Assembly: GCF_000247695.1 (NCBI RefSeq)
Contig: NW_004624881.1
Location: forward strand, 1,419,223 to 1,483,222
Direction of reading: 5' to 3'
DNA length: 64,000 nucleotides
DNA from: Heterocephalus glaber
Taxonomy: Eukaryota > Chordata > Mammalia > Rodentia > Bathyergidae
Positions 36,778 to 49,222 of the stretch are shown here, piece after piece. The notes below the pieces were generated by a model. That model saw only the letters and a program-made list of their open reading frames with translations, ran no database searches and had not been told where the DNA came from. Position numbers and translations under genes: made by a program. Numbering within the stretch: position 1 is the first letter of the stretch; every line of letters begins with the position of its first letter.

Positions 36778-39700
36778 AGATATTTAAATCAACTGGTTTT
36801 TAACAAAAAAATATTTTCTTCGTATTTTCTTTAAACATCAATCCACCCTTCCATGGCTTGGAAGTCACAGTTCCGTCTAGGAATAAAAAGAGCCTAGATG
36901 CCTGAGTTTTCAGTTCAAAAGGTCCAAGAACATGGGGGGAAAATGTGATGCTCTCATAATGCTACAAACCCTCCACAAACTTTTCTAGCACGTCTCCCAT
37001 GGTGTCACCAACCAGGGACAGTTCACTGGACAGTGTGCTCCTGTTGGGGATGTTCACCTGGGGAAGCATTGCATTCTGTTCAGGGTTGCCCAGGTGTCCC
37101 TGATCCATGGAGCTGGCCATGGTGACTGCAAGTCTGGGTGGGGGGAACCAGTCTGGGGCAAGACATGCTGTGGTGAAGGCTGGAGCTGTATCCATGGTGA
37201 TGGGCTGGAATGTGGAGGTTGGAATTGGGGACACAGAGACTGGACAGGGGCTGGATACCGCACCTGGTTACTAAGGGATGTGGTGATCTGCTGACCAGGG
37301 AAATTCAAGTCCTGAGGCTGTCCTGAGAGTGTGTGCTGCTGGGGGCTCATGGGGTTTGGCTGGCTTGGGAACCTGTTCTGCTGCTTAATCTGTTGCTACT
37401 GCAGAATCTGCTGCTGCAGGGCCTGCTGGATGTTGGAAGTACTATCTGCCTCCAGCCCAGGCCACCCCATTTGGCCAAGCTGTCCCATCTGAGCAGCCAT
37501 CTGGCCCATGGAGCTGCCCTCGATGGGAAGGTGCTGTTGCATGTGCTGTTGCTGCATGGCTGGGTCATAGCCCCCAGGTCCTTGTGGCTGTTGAAATGGG
37601 CTGTGCCTAGCCATGGCCCCAGCCTTGCTAGTGCTGCCTTGGTGCAGCTGCTGCTGCTGATGGAGCAACTGTCTCCTCAGCATCTCTCAGTACTGGGGAT
37701 TCATACTTGCCATGTTGGGGTTGTGTCCTAGTTTCATGATGTTCAGGGCTTGGTCCTGGGAGTTTAGGCCTCCCATTGCCTGCTGCTGTGGAGGCACATT
37801 AGGCCTCAGCAAGCCAACCTGCATCATAGTCAGTTTCTGCAGGCTGGGGTTCTGGTGCAGGCTGGGCTGGGACTGCCTGCCAGGCTGGGACTGGATGCCA
37901 AGCTGGGGCTGCATCCCAGGCTGCTTGGCCACATACTTGGCATGCACTCTTTGATGAAAGCGGCCATTAGCTGTGGATTTGACTTGAGGATATTCAGCAC
38001 CTGCTGTTGCTACTGAGAGGAGCTGGGTGACTTCAGGGTCTGCAGCAGGTCCTGCAGGGCACTGGGTGAGATGCTCCTGCGAGTCTCCACACAGGCCATC
38101 CACGAGCTGGCCACTGCAGCTTGTGCCCAGATGGAAAATAGCAGGGCATGCCTGCTATTGTCTGTTGCTGGAGGATTTGTGCCTGCTGCCACTGTCCAGG
38201 TTGCATGCAGGGCATGACAGGTCCACTGACCTAGCTGACTCAGGGCACATTCAGGCACACAGGGGCCATCTGATTTCCTGGGGTCCTCATGCTTGTGCAC
38301 CTAGGGGGCATGCCATTGTTGATATTCACTTGGTACAGGTGCTGCTGCTGCTGCTGGGCTTCACACTCAATCTGCTGGGCTGCTTCCACTGCTGAAGGTG
38401 GAGGCTGGGCAGGGGGTTGGGGGGCCTGCACCTGGTTGGTGGGCTTTGCAGCAGACACTGTCATGGGAAGCTGACTCTGGGTCACACTGTGAAGCCAGCT
38501 GATGACATGCTCATGGGTGAGTGCTGGGGCTGGGCAAGAGGCTGTGGCATCTGGGGTGTGCTGGGCTGCTGTGTGGGGGTCCCGGGCAGTGTTGAGGTAG
38601 GAGAAGGCAAACTCTGTTGAGGCACATTGCAGGTGTTCATGGCAGCCATCTGCCGGTGCATGAGCTAGGCCTACTGCAGATGGTGCTGGATCTGCTGCTG
38701 GCAGAGCTTATGTTTGCTGTTGAGGCAGAAGGGCACTGGGCATTTGTTTTCTTGGCAGTTTTAGGCATGGTAGCAGCAAAGAGCAATAAGCTGCTTGCAC
38801 ACTGAGTAGCCTCCATTGGTCTTGTGTTTGCAGCACTTGGTGTGCTGCACAATCCACTTCATCTTCTGGCAGGATGGCAGTGAGCAACTGGCATTGCAGC
38901 ACTAGCAGGCATGTACCAAGGACTGGATATAGCAATGGATGCTCAAACACTGGGACTCCTGGGGGCTCTTGGACTGTGGCTCACCCTGGCTGCTCCCCTC
39001 ATCATCCAGCCCCAGCTCACACTTCACCATCTTATGGGTGTGGCTCTTTGTGTTGAGGCAGTAGATGCAAAGGTCATAGTCCTCACATAGAGAGCAGTGA
39101 CAGAGCATTTCCACATGGTGTTTGTATTCATTACAGGTATAGACGGAGTGATCCTGGCCCTGGGTATGCAGTTCAACCAGCATGCACAGTGCAGACCACT
39201 TGGAGTGGTGCAAGAAAACTCCCAGTGCTTGTCTCTGGCCAGGGTGAGGAAAGCATCATGCCCATGCATGAAATCACAGCTCAGCAGTGGGTCAGGGTCC
39301 ACAATTGGGGGCAGAGTGTTGATGACAGGCCCAGCATACAGGTGAATCACAAAGAAGCCTCTTTGTGTTTCTTCATAGTGGCATAAAGCTTCTGGGACAG
39401 GTCATTGGACACACTGGGCATGCTGGGCTTCTTATTGGTAAGGCTAATACTGCTTTTATTCTTGTTGGTCTTCTTATTGTTCTTTTTCTTGGCATTCTTG
39501 CTGTCACTCTGACTGCCCTCAGGTGTCTTGCTAGCTGCAGTGCTCTCTTCTTTTTTCCTCTCTTCTTCCTCTTGTTCTAGTTCCTTAATGCTCTCTTCCA
39601 ACACATTGGGCCAGAAGTCTCTTTCAAAATATGGAAACTCCTTGGCACTTGTGAGCCTGTCTTCAGTTGCTTGTTTGAAGATGTCCTTGTAATCATGAAT

Positions 39701-42700
39701 GATCTGCTCTGCAAATGCTTTGTCCAGCATCTTCTTGTACCACTCTTGTAGTCACTTTGGTTTGGGGATTTTTTGATCAGAAGGGTGCCAATGAAATATA
39801 TAGTCATCTCCTTCACTTGGGGGACAGGCCTAGATATGCCCTGTTACATGCCCCAATTTCTTCTCATATTCTAGATATCCAATAAGGATCTCATGGTAAG
39901 CAGCTGTCTGGAGACAATGGGGCCAGAAGAAACGAATACTGTCCAGATAAGATATATACACATGTTTTGTGTTTGGCAGGGGACAATCAGAGCCATATTC
40001 TTGGACATGCATTCCAAAAAAGCACAGATATACTCCATCAATTTCCTCAAAAGCAAAAAGTGCTCTATTCTATATGAGAAAGACTCAAACATTTCCCCAG
40101 AATCCACAAACCATGACTTCACCCCAGGCTTGACCTCCAGTCTTGTTGGAACTGGCCAAGTTTGACAGGGTGATCCTGGTGCTGTAAAAACTTGTTCACT
40201 CAGTCTTCCAAGTGGTTTCCCAACATAGAGGTCTTCAGTCTCCTAGCACTGAATTTGGTTTTTTTTTTGAGGTCTGCCAGTTTTCTTCAAGCAGTTGTCA
40301 CACACAGAGCCTGAAGGCCAATGATGTTATAGTGCAGAACACAAATCTGTTGCATCTTCCAGCCACACTCTTTGCAATTGACAAAAGGCTCAGAATATAA
40401 AGTATCATTTTTCTTTTTTTCAAATTGATCATTGGAAATTGTTGTCTGAGATTGTGAAGGGTCATCACCCAAGGTTATATTCTCACCCTGGAACTCTGTG
40501 AAACACTTCTCACAGAAATGATACCTAGTCTAATAGCTGTAGTAAGCTGCATCTCAAGTAATTGTGCACAGCTGCTTCCCATAGCAGCACAAAGTTTGGG
40601 GGGAAAACTCATACTTGCATCCAGAGCAATGTTCAAGGGACTGCATAACAAGGTCAATTTCTTGCTCAAAGACTTCTGTGAGTTTACTGCAAAACTTATA
40701 GATCTGAGATGTCTTGCGATTATAAAGCCAGGCATTGTTGAACATAATCCAGACATCATCTACATATTGTCAAGGTTCTTGATACTGCCCTGTATCCAGC
40801 TTCCATTTGATGGTAGAAATGTCCATGGGATTCTTCACAGTGTCAAAATAATCTGGAATTCCCAGAAGCTGAGGATCTACAGGCCACCGAAAATGTAAGG
40901 ATTCTGGGTCCTGTCATTAGAGTACTTCTAAGGTTGGTATAAATACCTGGCATAGCTCCTTGGGTTTAAAGATTTGTTTTGCATGGCTGCAAAGGGGATG
41001 TTGACTGAGAAGCTGTACCATTAGCACTACTCTCTTCTTCCTCTTTAGCTTCCACTTTTATTTCAGATTTCTTTTCATCCACTTCCATTGGTTTTGACTT
41101 CTGCTGTACTGTGTCTGTTTCTTCTGTACCTTGGGAAGATCCTTGCAAATCTTCCTCCTTCATCTCAGATAGAGACTCCTGCTTGGATTCACCAGGATCG
41201 GGCTCAGTGTCCTCAGTCTGCACCTCTGGCTTCATTTCCAGCACAGGTGCATAAAGTACTGGCTGCTGGGAATTGGTTTCAGCACTGGCTACTGAGGCGG
41301 GGGGGGGGGGACCCTGTTATCAATGCTGGCTGCTGCCTGGAAAAGCAGTGTGCCAGGAGGCTGGGTGTGCACAGGTGTCAGTTGCTGCTACTGTGATGAC
41401 TGAGGGGTGGCCACAGATGGCAGCTGGACTGGGATTTGAGGCTGTGGGGTCATCTGGGCTGCTGTCTGCATTGTAGGGGTGCTCTGGGCTTGGGTAGCAC
41501 TGGGCACTGAGCCAGGAGTTAGGGTAGGAATCTGCCCAGAAGATGAAATGGGAGTGGATGGCTGAGTGGGAGCTGCTGGCTGGGGAGACATCATCCCAGG
41601 GGGCGTTGGGTGCTGGAGAGATGGCATGCCAGTGGCTGTGGAACTAGGAGATGGCGTCAGGTGCAAGGTTGACTGGGTCACTGTTGGGTAATGGAGCTGG
41701 CTGGCTTGGGGCCCCAGCATGTTCATAGGATTAGCAAGAGCAGCACTGGTTACCTGGCCCTGTGACACATCTGTCTAGGCTTCCAGCTGTCCCATTCTCA
41801 CACTGTTCACACTCATCACCCCACTAGATGATGGGAACTCACTCTGTGGCAGAAACTCATTCTGAGAAGGTGCCTGGGCCATCATGTTGTTGGCGTGTGT
41901 GACCATCATGTTTGAAGGCTGAGGCATCTGGGAAGGAGAAATGGCCATCCCTAGAATGGAGGCCATGCTGTTCATCTAGACAGAGTGGTTCACTGGGGAG
42001 GCTGCATGTGGTCCCATGGGTGCTTGCAGTAACTGCACTTTCCACAAGGACATTGGATTAAATGAATTCATCCCTTGACAAACCTGCATTTGGTTCACTG
42101 ACAGTGGCAGGGGCCCACTTGGAGGTCTCACAGACTGTGCAGGTGGGATCACAGGGGCCTGCACCCCAGGGGCTTGTAAAGTTGGCTGGTTACCCAGGAT
42201 GCCTTACTTATGTAAATGTGACCTCTGCTTTTCTTCTAGTTTTTTCTGTATCTTATGGACTTTCTTTTCTCTGCTAATAAGTGACAGTATTCATCCCTGC
42301 TGTTGGCAGACTCATACCTGTCTCCCTCAATTTTCTTAAGATAGGCAACCAAGTTCTCCATGAGGTGATCTTTCAGAACAGCAGGGTCTGGTGTTGGGAA
42401 GATGGCTTGAATGAGTTTATGCACTAGATGGTTCCAAAGGTCCTGAGTAACATGTTCATGCCAGCCTTTCTGAACCCCAGTGCTAGAAGGAGGTGCTGTT
42501 GTAGGTATTGTGCTGGGGCTTCCAATGTTACCAGAGTTTGACCCATCATTCATCATGATTGGTGGCCCCCAGGGAAGTTGGAAGAGCTGATTCTGAAATC
42601 AAGTTTGCTGGTTCCTGATCTGTTGTTGTTCCTCCTGTTGGAAAGTTCATTGGATTACTTTCCAGGGGGGTGACAGTTCTCATCTGTTGGTGAGCTGGAG

Positions 42701-42980
42701 GCTGTGCTGGCTGCTGGCCAGAAACCTGAGGCTCCAGCTACATCTGGGGCTGGTTCATGTAGGGGAGTCCAAGAGCAGCATAGCCCCACTACATGGAGCT
42801 TGGGTCTATGGGATTTGGGTTACTTAAAGAAGAGGCATTGTGTTGCCCTGTGCCAACAGAACCAATTGTTTTGAATTCCACTAGCTGGAGACCTCAAGAT
42901 GGTTTGTTGGTTTTGCTTGTCACTGGCATTTTTCAAAAGGAGGCAAACAGGATGGTCATGTCATGTGCAGTTCTTCCAAT
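36778..42980 (-). pseudogene. CREBBP: CREBBP processed pseudogene, 3' portion
   Basis: Intronless copy of the mRNA for CREB-binding protein, the nuclear lysine acetyltransferase and transcriptional coactivator. Read on the minus strand: end of TAZ1 and linker (42980-42600), KIX (about 42530-42236; [20 protein letters not shown]), Pro/Gln-rich linker (42200-41000), bromodomain (about 40960-40640; MFNNAWLYNRKTSQIYKF), RING/PHD (40640-40290), acetyltransferase (about 40170-39080), ZZ finger (39210-39020), TAZ2 (about 38980-38650), nuclear-coactivator-binding region (about 38070-37950) and Gln-rich tail, ending VLEKFVEGL with TAG at 36962-36964. About 180 bases of 3' UTR follow. The C-terminal ending and linker text fit CREBBP rather than EP300. 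Dozens of frameshifts and stops make it non-coding. The lack of introns shows an origin by retrotransposition. The first base of the provirus follows at 42981. Confidence 0.96.
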
Positions 42981-43365
42981 TGTGAGACCAAAGCGACTTT
43001 ATTTTGCTAAAATCCACCATTCCCCTAGCCTCTCACAAATTAATGGTTAAAGTGTGCATGCTCTGGGACAAAAGACAATCTATACTGAAGCAAAGTTCCT
43101 AAGTTAATTACTCAGCCATCTGTTTGCCCAGGAAATGAACATTCTGGGCCCACTATCCATAGAACAATCTGTAGATCTGCTGACCATCAGTACATGACAG
43201 TCGACCACTAACCTTTGTCCCTCTTTTCCCCCATAAAACCTACATGTAGCCACCCCTCAACCCCCGATGTACCTAGCCAATCAGAAATGTACACTTCATG
43301 CTTGCTAAATGTTAACCAATCATCTAACTGCTAAATGGAAAATCTCCAAACCTTGCTGTAACCTC

Positions 43366-43372
43366 TATAAAA
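43366..43372 (+). promoter_or_regulatory. LTR TATA box
   Basis: TATAAAA in CCTCTATAAAAACCCTG, at the expected place near the end of U3. The same motif is at 49608-49614 in the 3' LTR. Confidence 0.85.
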
Positions 43373-43451
43373 ACCCTGCCAATTTGAAATTCAGGGCTCT
43401 CAATTCTGATCCGCTGCGTCAGTGACAGTTGAGAGTCCCTGCTCGAGCTTG

Positions 43452-43457
43452 AATAAA
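43452..43457 (+). terminator. LTR polyadenylation signal
   Basis: AATAAA in CTTGAATAAATGACC, about 86 bases after the TATA box, as expected in R. Repeated at 49694-49699 in the 3' LTR, where it would act in a full-length transcript. Confidence 0.85.
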
Positions 43458-43529
43458 TGACCCTCATGTGCTTGCATCAGGAACAGCTTCCTGGTGGTCT
43501 TTGGGACTTTGCAATCTGGGCACAACATT

Positions 43530-43547
43530 TGGGGGCTCGTCTGGGAT
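43530..43547 (+). promoter_or_regulatory. tRNA-Pro-type primer binding site
   Basis: TGGGGGCTCGTCTGGGAT begins two bases after the LTR end. It matches the complement of the tRNA-Pro 3' end except for one C-to-T change, and it starts minus-strand DNA synthesis in this class of virus. Confidence 0.93.
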
Positions 43548-43938
43548 CCCCAAGACCCTCAGGATCCCCGTACCAGAGGGTCAATGCTGGCTGGTGAGTG
43601 TTTTTGTGTCTGCAAGGTGTCTGTAAGGTCTGGGGCCCATTTTCTGGGAAGGTCGGCAAATGGTCTAGGCGGACACACTGTGAGAGCCATCGACCCAGGA
43701 TCCTAGAAGACGTTCCAGATCCTTCTGGAGGGGACAGAGTGCCCCGCAGGGACAGAGTGCCCTGTGAGTATGAGTCTGTGAGACTCCTACGGGGACGGTG
43801 AGGGTCACTCCTGCGGTACGGTGTGAGGCCATCGTCCCATTTTCAGTACTGCCTCCGATCGGGTGGAGGACTGTTTTGTCTTGCTTTTTGTTTTTCTGTT
43901 GTGTTTGTCTGTTTATTGTGGTGACTTGGACTGAGACG

Positions 43939-45493
43939 ATGGGACAGACTGTGACTACCCCTCTTTCCGTCATGAAGGACCATTTCAAAAAAAGTTAGGG
44001 AGCGCGCTCATAACCTAAGTTTAGAAATTAAAAGGACTAAATTCATCACCCTCTGTAGCTTGGAGTGGCCCACATTTGGGGTAGGATGGCCACCCGAGGG
44101 GACCTTTGATCTAGGGACCACAAAGAGAGTCCGGGAGGTCATCTTCCTTTCTCATATGGGACACCCTGATCAAGTTCCCCACATTGTCATTTGGGATAGC
44201 CTAATCTGCGACCCACCCCCATGGGTCAAAGCCCTTTTTGCCTCCACAGAAAGAGCAGCCATTGGTAATGCTGACAGCCTGTGAAAAGACTCCCAGAGGG
44301 CGTGACAGAAAAAGGCAAACTGAAACCAAGCCGACTGCGCCGCTTTACCCAGTCCTCCAAAGAGAGACTGAAGAAGATCTCATCCCCCCTCTTACTCTCT
44401 CTCTTCTCCCCCATGACAACAGGCAGAAAGAGAAGACCTGGGCCCAGCCAGAATTGGGGAGGGAGGGCCGGCTCCAGGTGCTGACAACTGTGATGGCCCC
44501 GACCAAAACACTCACCACTGGCGTGCTGCCTTGCCAGCAGGCCCGACAAACTCTACTGTTTGTCCACTGAGAGCGATAGGGCCCTCTGATGAGCATGGTA
44601 ACCAGCCTCATTATTACTGGTCCTTCGCCACCAGTGACCTTTATAACTGGCGTACTCAGCACGCCAAATTCTCTGATAACCCTAGGGATTTGATTAACCT
44701 GTTAGAAACTGTCTTGTTCACTCATCAGCCCACCTGGGATGATTGTCAACAACTTCTCCAAGCCCTTTTTTTTACCTCTGAAGAAAGAGAAAGGATCAGA
44801 GGGCAAGCCATAAAGTCGGTGTTAGGGGGAACAGAGGGCTCCCTCGATGAACAACAGTGGGCCCGTGTTGAGGCACACCTTCTGTCCACCAGTCCCCCAT
44901 GGCAAGCTAATTCCTCGGGCAGGAGAGAAGCTCTCCAAAACTACCTTCAGCATCTCCTAGCTGGCTTGAGGGGAGCCACTCAAAAGCCTACCAATTTAAA
45001 CAAGGTAAGCGAGGTCCTTCAAGGACCTGAGGAATCGCCTTCTGCCTTTGTGGAGTGTCTGTTGGAAGCATACCATACATATACTCCAATTGACCCAGAT
45101 GCCCCTGCAAATCCACAGGCAATTAATTTGGCTTTTGTCACTCAGTTGGCCCCAGATATTAGAAAGAAACTGCAGCGGATGGAACGATTTGAGGGAGAGA
45201 ATAGGAAAAAGTTGATGAGTGTGGCAATGAAGGTGTTTAACAATAGGGATCCTTTTGAGGATAGAATGGCTAAAAAGATAGGAAAGGTGAACATTACAGC
45301 CTTGGCAGATGGAGGTTTTATCTGAAAGGAATGCAGAGAAAATAAAAAAGAAGATAAAAGTAAAGTATGGCCCTTATTAGAGAAGGATCAATGTGCATAT
45401 TACAAAGAGAAGGGTCATTACAAGAGGGATTATAAAAAGTTAAAAAGAAAGAGAGAGAAGGAGACTAAGAAAGAGATGGGGTTCTTCTAGTAG
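43939..45493 (+). pseudogene. gag: ERV1 gag pseudogene
   Basis: Would encode matrix, a p12-like spacer, capsid and nucleocapsid. ATG 43939 opens with an N-terminal Gly (MGQTVTTPLS), the myristoylation context of gammaretroviral matrix. The frame breaks at about 43990 and again in the matrix/spacer part. Capsid is the best piece: an open frame from 44531 to 45325 that includes the major homology region (QGPEESPSAFVECLLEAY). It ends at TGA 45323-45325. Reading on in the same frame shows the nucleocapsid knuckle around 45391. There, only the first Cys and the His of the C-X2-C-X4-H-X4-C pattern remain, because the other two Cys positions are Tyr and Asp. The frame closes with tandem TAG codons at 45488-45493. 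Pol follows in the same frame, as expected for stop-codon readthrough. Confidence 0.93.
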
Positions 45494-48400
45494 ATAAAAA
45501 AGATTGACGAGGCCAAGGTGGGGATCTCCAAACACATCTACTGACTCCAGAAAGCCGGCATCTTGATCCCTTGCCAGACAGCCTGGAATACACCACTGCT
45601 TCCCCTGAAAAAGCCTGATACCTCAGACTTCAGACCGGTACAGTATTTATGGGAAATAAACAGCTAGGTGGAGACCATTCACCGAACAGTAGCAAACCCC
45701 TATACTCTGTTGAGTCTCATCCCTCCCGGTCATGTGTGGTACTCAGTATTAGACCTTAAAGATGTGTTTTTCAGCCTGCCTCTAGCACCTGTGAGCCAGC
45801 CCCTCTTTGTCTTCAAATGGACTGACTCAGACACCGGAAAAACCGGACAGCTGACATGGATCCGGCTGCCACAGGGATTCAAAAACTCCCCCACTCTGTT
45901 CGGGGAAGCTCTCAGCAAAGATCTGCAAGAGGTAAGAAAAGTGTTTCCCCATGCGACTATTCTTCAGTATGTCGATGACCTCCTGGTGGCGACTTCACCC
46001 GATAAAGAATGCATTGCAGCCAACAAGGGCCTCCTGAAAGCCCTCCAGGAACTGGGATATTGGGTGATCTGGAAGAAAGCTCAACTCTGCCAGACCAAGG
46101 TAACCTACTTGGGCTATATTCTTGAAAAGGGAAAGAGGAGGCTGGCAGAATCGAGAGTGTCCGCAATTCTCCAGATTCCGAAGCCAGGCTCAAAGAAACA
46201 GGTGCGAGAGTTCCTAGAGGCATTTGGCTATTGCAGGATTTGGATTCTTGGCTTTGCTGAGATTGCCAAACCCCTGTATGAGGCCACGGTGGGAGGAAAT
46301 ACACCCCTCAAATGGACTGAGGCTTGCCAGCAGGCATTTCAATTGCTTAAGACTGTACTTGCATCAGCACCAGCCCTGGCATTGTCAGACTTAAACAAGC
46401 CCTTTACCTTGTATGTGACAGAGAAAAATGGGGTGGCTAAAGGAGTGATTACTCAGCTTTTGGGGCCATGGAAGCAGCCTGTGGCATACCTCTCAAAGAA
46501 GCTCGACCCAGTGGCCCAAGGGTGGCCTAATTGTTTGAGGACAATAGCAGCAGCAGCTGCTTTAACCAGAGAGGCTGACAAATTGACCTTTGGACAGGAT
46601 TTAACTCTGATCACTCCCCATGCCATTGAGCCCTTGTTGAATAGCTCACCTAGCAAATGGCTGTCTAATGCCAGACTGTTACAATATCAAGAACTCTTAT
46701 TAGAACAGCCACGCATTAAGTTTGCCACCATAGCTGGCCTCAATCCAGCTACTCTACTCCCAGAATCTGATGAACAAATGCCCATCCATGATTGTCTCAA
46801 GACTCTTGAAAACTCAAGGGGAGGACATCTGGACTTGACAGACCAGGCCCTCCCCTGTACAGAGATAACTTTCTATACTGATGGGTGCAGTTTCATTCAT
46901 GATGGTGTATGGTATGCTGGAGTGGCAGTGGTCAACCAGGACCAACAGGTGGAATGGGAGCAGGGGCTACCTCAAGGGACATCAGCACAGAGGGCTGAGC
47001 TGATTGCTTTAACTAAGGCTCTGAAATTGGGAAAAAAAAAAGGATAAATATATTCACTGATAGCCATTATGCTTTTGCCACCGCCCATGTACATGGGGAG
47101 ATTTATCAAAACAGAGGGCTGCTAACCTCTGAAGGGAAGGAAATTAAAAATAAGACTGAGATATTGGCACTGCTACAAGCCATCTGGTTGGCCCAAGAGG
47201 TTGGCATCATCCATTGCCGTGGGCACCAAAAGGGGTCAAGCCCCGAGGTGTTTGGTAATAATGCTGCTGATCAGGCAGCAAGACAAGCAGCCCAAAAATC
47301 AGTGGGGAAGCAAATGCTTCTGCTTCCCACACCGGTACTCCCAGAAAAACCTGAATATACAGACAAGGAGATAACAAAAATGAACAGGAGATGCTGGACT
47401 CGAGGAAGACATGGGTGGTAGATGACTAAGGAGGGAAAGGTGGTGCTCCCAGCCACTGTAACAGACACATTGCTGCAAGAACTACATGAGTCCACCCACC
47501 TCAGTGAGAAAAGGATGATGTTTGCCTTACAACCCCATTTCGTCAGCCAGGGATTAGCCCAAAAGGCCCAGGACATGGTGAGACAATGCCCCACCTGCCT
47601 CAAGGTAAATGCTAATCGGGTAACCAGGCCCCCTGGGGTCCGACACAGAGGACTAACTCCAGGAGAACATGGGGAGTTGGATTTTACTGAAATAAAGCCT
47701 GGCATGTATGGGTACAAATACCTGCTAGTTTTTGTGGATACATTTTCAGGATGGGTAGAAGCATACCCCACCAAGAGGGAGACAGCAGAAGTAACAGTTA
47801 AAAAGCTCCTGACAGAAATAGTTCCCCATTTTGGTTTGCTCTTAGCTCTGGGGTCCGACAATGGTCCAGCCTTTATGGCTAAGATATCTAAGTTAATTAG
47901 TAATATCCTTAGAATAAAGTGGAGTCTACACTGTGCCTATAGGCCTCAAAGTTCAAGACAGGCAGAAAGAACAAATTGAACTTTAAAGGAGATTCTGACT
48001 AAATTATGCTTGGAGACTGAACTAGGTTGGGTAGAGCTTCTCCCTTTTGCCCTCCTCTGAATGAGGTGCACTCCCAAGCCTCCCCTCAATCTGTCCCCAT
48101 TCTAGATTGCTTATGGGCAACCTCACCCAATTATTTCATTAATAGATGTAGAATTGAAGGAAAAATTTTCCCACCTTTGACTCCTTAGATCCTTAAAAGC
48201 AGTTCATCAGCTTCAGTCAGAGCTACATGAGACATTACGAAAGAAAATGACTAATCCAAATGAAAAACCTTTACAACATTTACCCTATAAGCTGGGAGAT
48301 TTGGTGTTAATTCGCAGGTTTGATTCCACGACCCTGGAACCTCATTGGAAGGGACTGGTTTCTGCTGTCCTGTCAACTCCCTTGATGGTGAAGGTGGCTG

Positions 48401-48630
48401 GACATTCTGCCTGGATACATCGAAACCATCTGAAAGCAGGACTCCCCCGTGGATGTCAAAAAGGACAAATGGAAGGTTATCAGCCAACCAGGCAACCAAA
48501 AGGTAAGACTGGAACAGGTTGGAAATGTTTCACCTTAAGGATAATATTCTCTGGGACACTGGCATTAATGCCCCCAAGAGGACTAGATCACACAAAAAAA
48601 TGTATGGATTCAACTGGCAAACTCGCTTAA
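45494..48630 (+). pseudogene. pol: ERV1 pol pseudogene (RT, RNase H, integrase; protease deleted)
   Basis: Directly after the gag stops, the text is already inside reverse transcriptase ([20 protein letters not shown]), so protease and the RT N-terminus are deleted. RT has the active-site YVDD at 45968-45979. Stops lie at about 45593 and 45665. RNase H keeps its acidic residues: TDG (46880), the Glu in QRAELIAL, then, after a frameshift at a run of 10 A (47032-47041), TDSHYA and NAADQA. Integrase follows in the second frame after a TAG at 47419. It has the His pair (HESTHLSEKR), CPTC, the catalytic Asp residues (LDFTE and SDNGP) and Glu (QAERTN), with TGA at 47977 just after. The C-terminal domain (GDLVLIRRFD...HWKGL) runs to 48630. 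At least five nonsense codons and one frameshift make it inactive. Confidence 0.95.
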
Positions 48631-48639
48631 CTTGTCTGA

Positions 48640-49210
48640 ATTCTGCTTAAATGTTGATGTAAATTTTCATTATGTGCTGGGAAGCTGTCTCATTCTGGTA
48701 TGCACCTCTTGAGAATTAATATGACCCTATACCCTATTTAAGGACATCCCAGGAAAAAATCTTACTTACGTGGATAGTTATAATTGGGGGCATGACACCT
48801 GCTGTAAACCTAAAAATGCTGTCAAATTATATACACCCAAGGTAATTATGCCAAACAAAACTGAATGTGCTATGTATGAAAATTGTACAACCAAATGTCT
48901 GAGGATAAAACGGTCAGAAGGGATGTTCTGCCATATAAAACAAAAATTGTGTGTAACAATTGCCATATCTCCCTGCCCACAGGATGGTTTTATACCTGTG
49001 AAAGAATAACCTTTAATTATATTTCACCAAATTTAACCAAGACCCATTGCTGTTTGAGTCATCTAGCTGTAGTGTTGCCAGAGTCTCGTTCATCAGAGAA
49101 CACATTAACACTGTACACCTGATGGTACTCAGGTCCCAATACCAGCCAGTCTCTACAGACCTAATAAAATTAACCCCCAGAGGCCCACAATTGGTCCTTA
49201 TAGAATCACG
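48640..49210 (+). pseudogene. ERV1 env remnant
   Basis: Between the end of integrase and the polypurine tract only about 570 bases remain, against roughly 2 kb for a full env. The ORF at 48770-49009 has several Cys and Asn-X-Thr/Ser sites (NKT, NCT), which fits a fragment of a surface subunit. A second frame continues at 48883-49122. I see no furin-type cleavage site, fusion peptide or membrane anchor, so most of the gene is deleted. Assignment to env rests mainly on position. Confidence 0.6.
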
Positions 49211-49222
49211 AGAAGGGGGGAA
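49211..49222 (+). promoter_or_regulatory. Polypurine tract
   Basis: AGAAGGGGGGAA ends immediately before the TGTGAGAC start of the 3' LTR, the normal place of the plus-strand primer. Confidence 0.93.

Larger units (their letters stand above)
42981..43527 (+). mobile_element. 5' LTR
   Basis: Starts TGTGAGACCAAAGCG and ends GGGCACAACA. Recognisable promoter elements are CCAAT motifs (AGCCAATCAG near 43276, TAACCAATCA near 43312), the TATA box at 43366 and the polyadenylation signal at 43452. U3 therefore covers about 400 bases, and R plus U5 are short. Confidence 0.97.

Noticed and set aside
37333..39345. Several plus-strand ORFs of 60-132 codons
   Set aside because: They are antisense to Gln-rich and zinc-finger-coding parts of the CREBBP retrocopy, which explain their composition.
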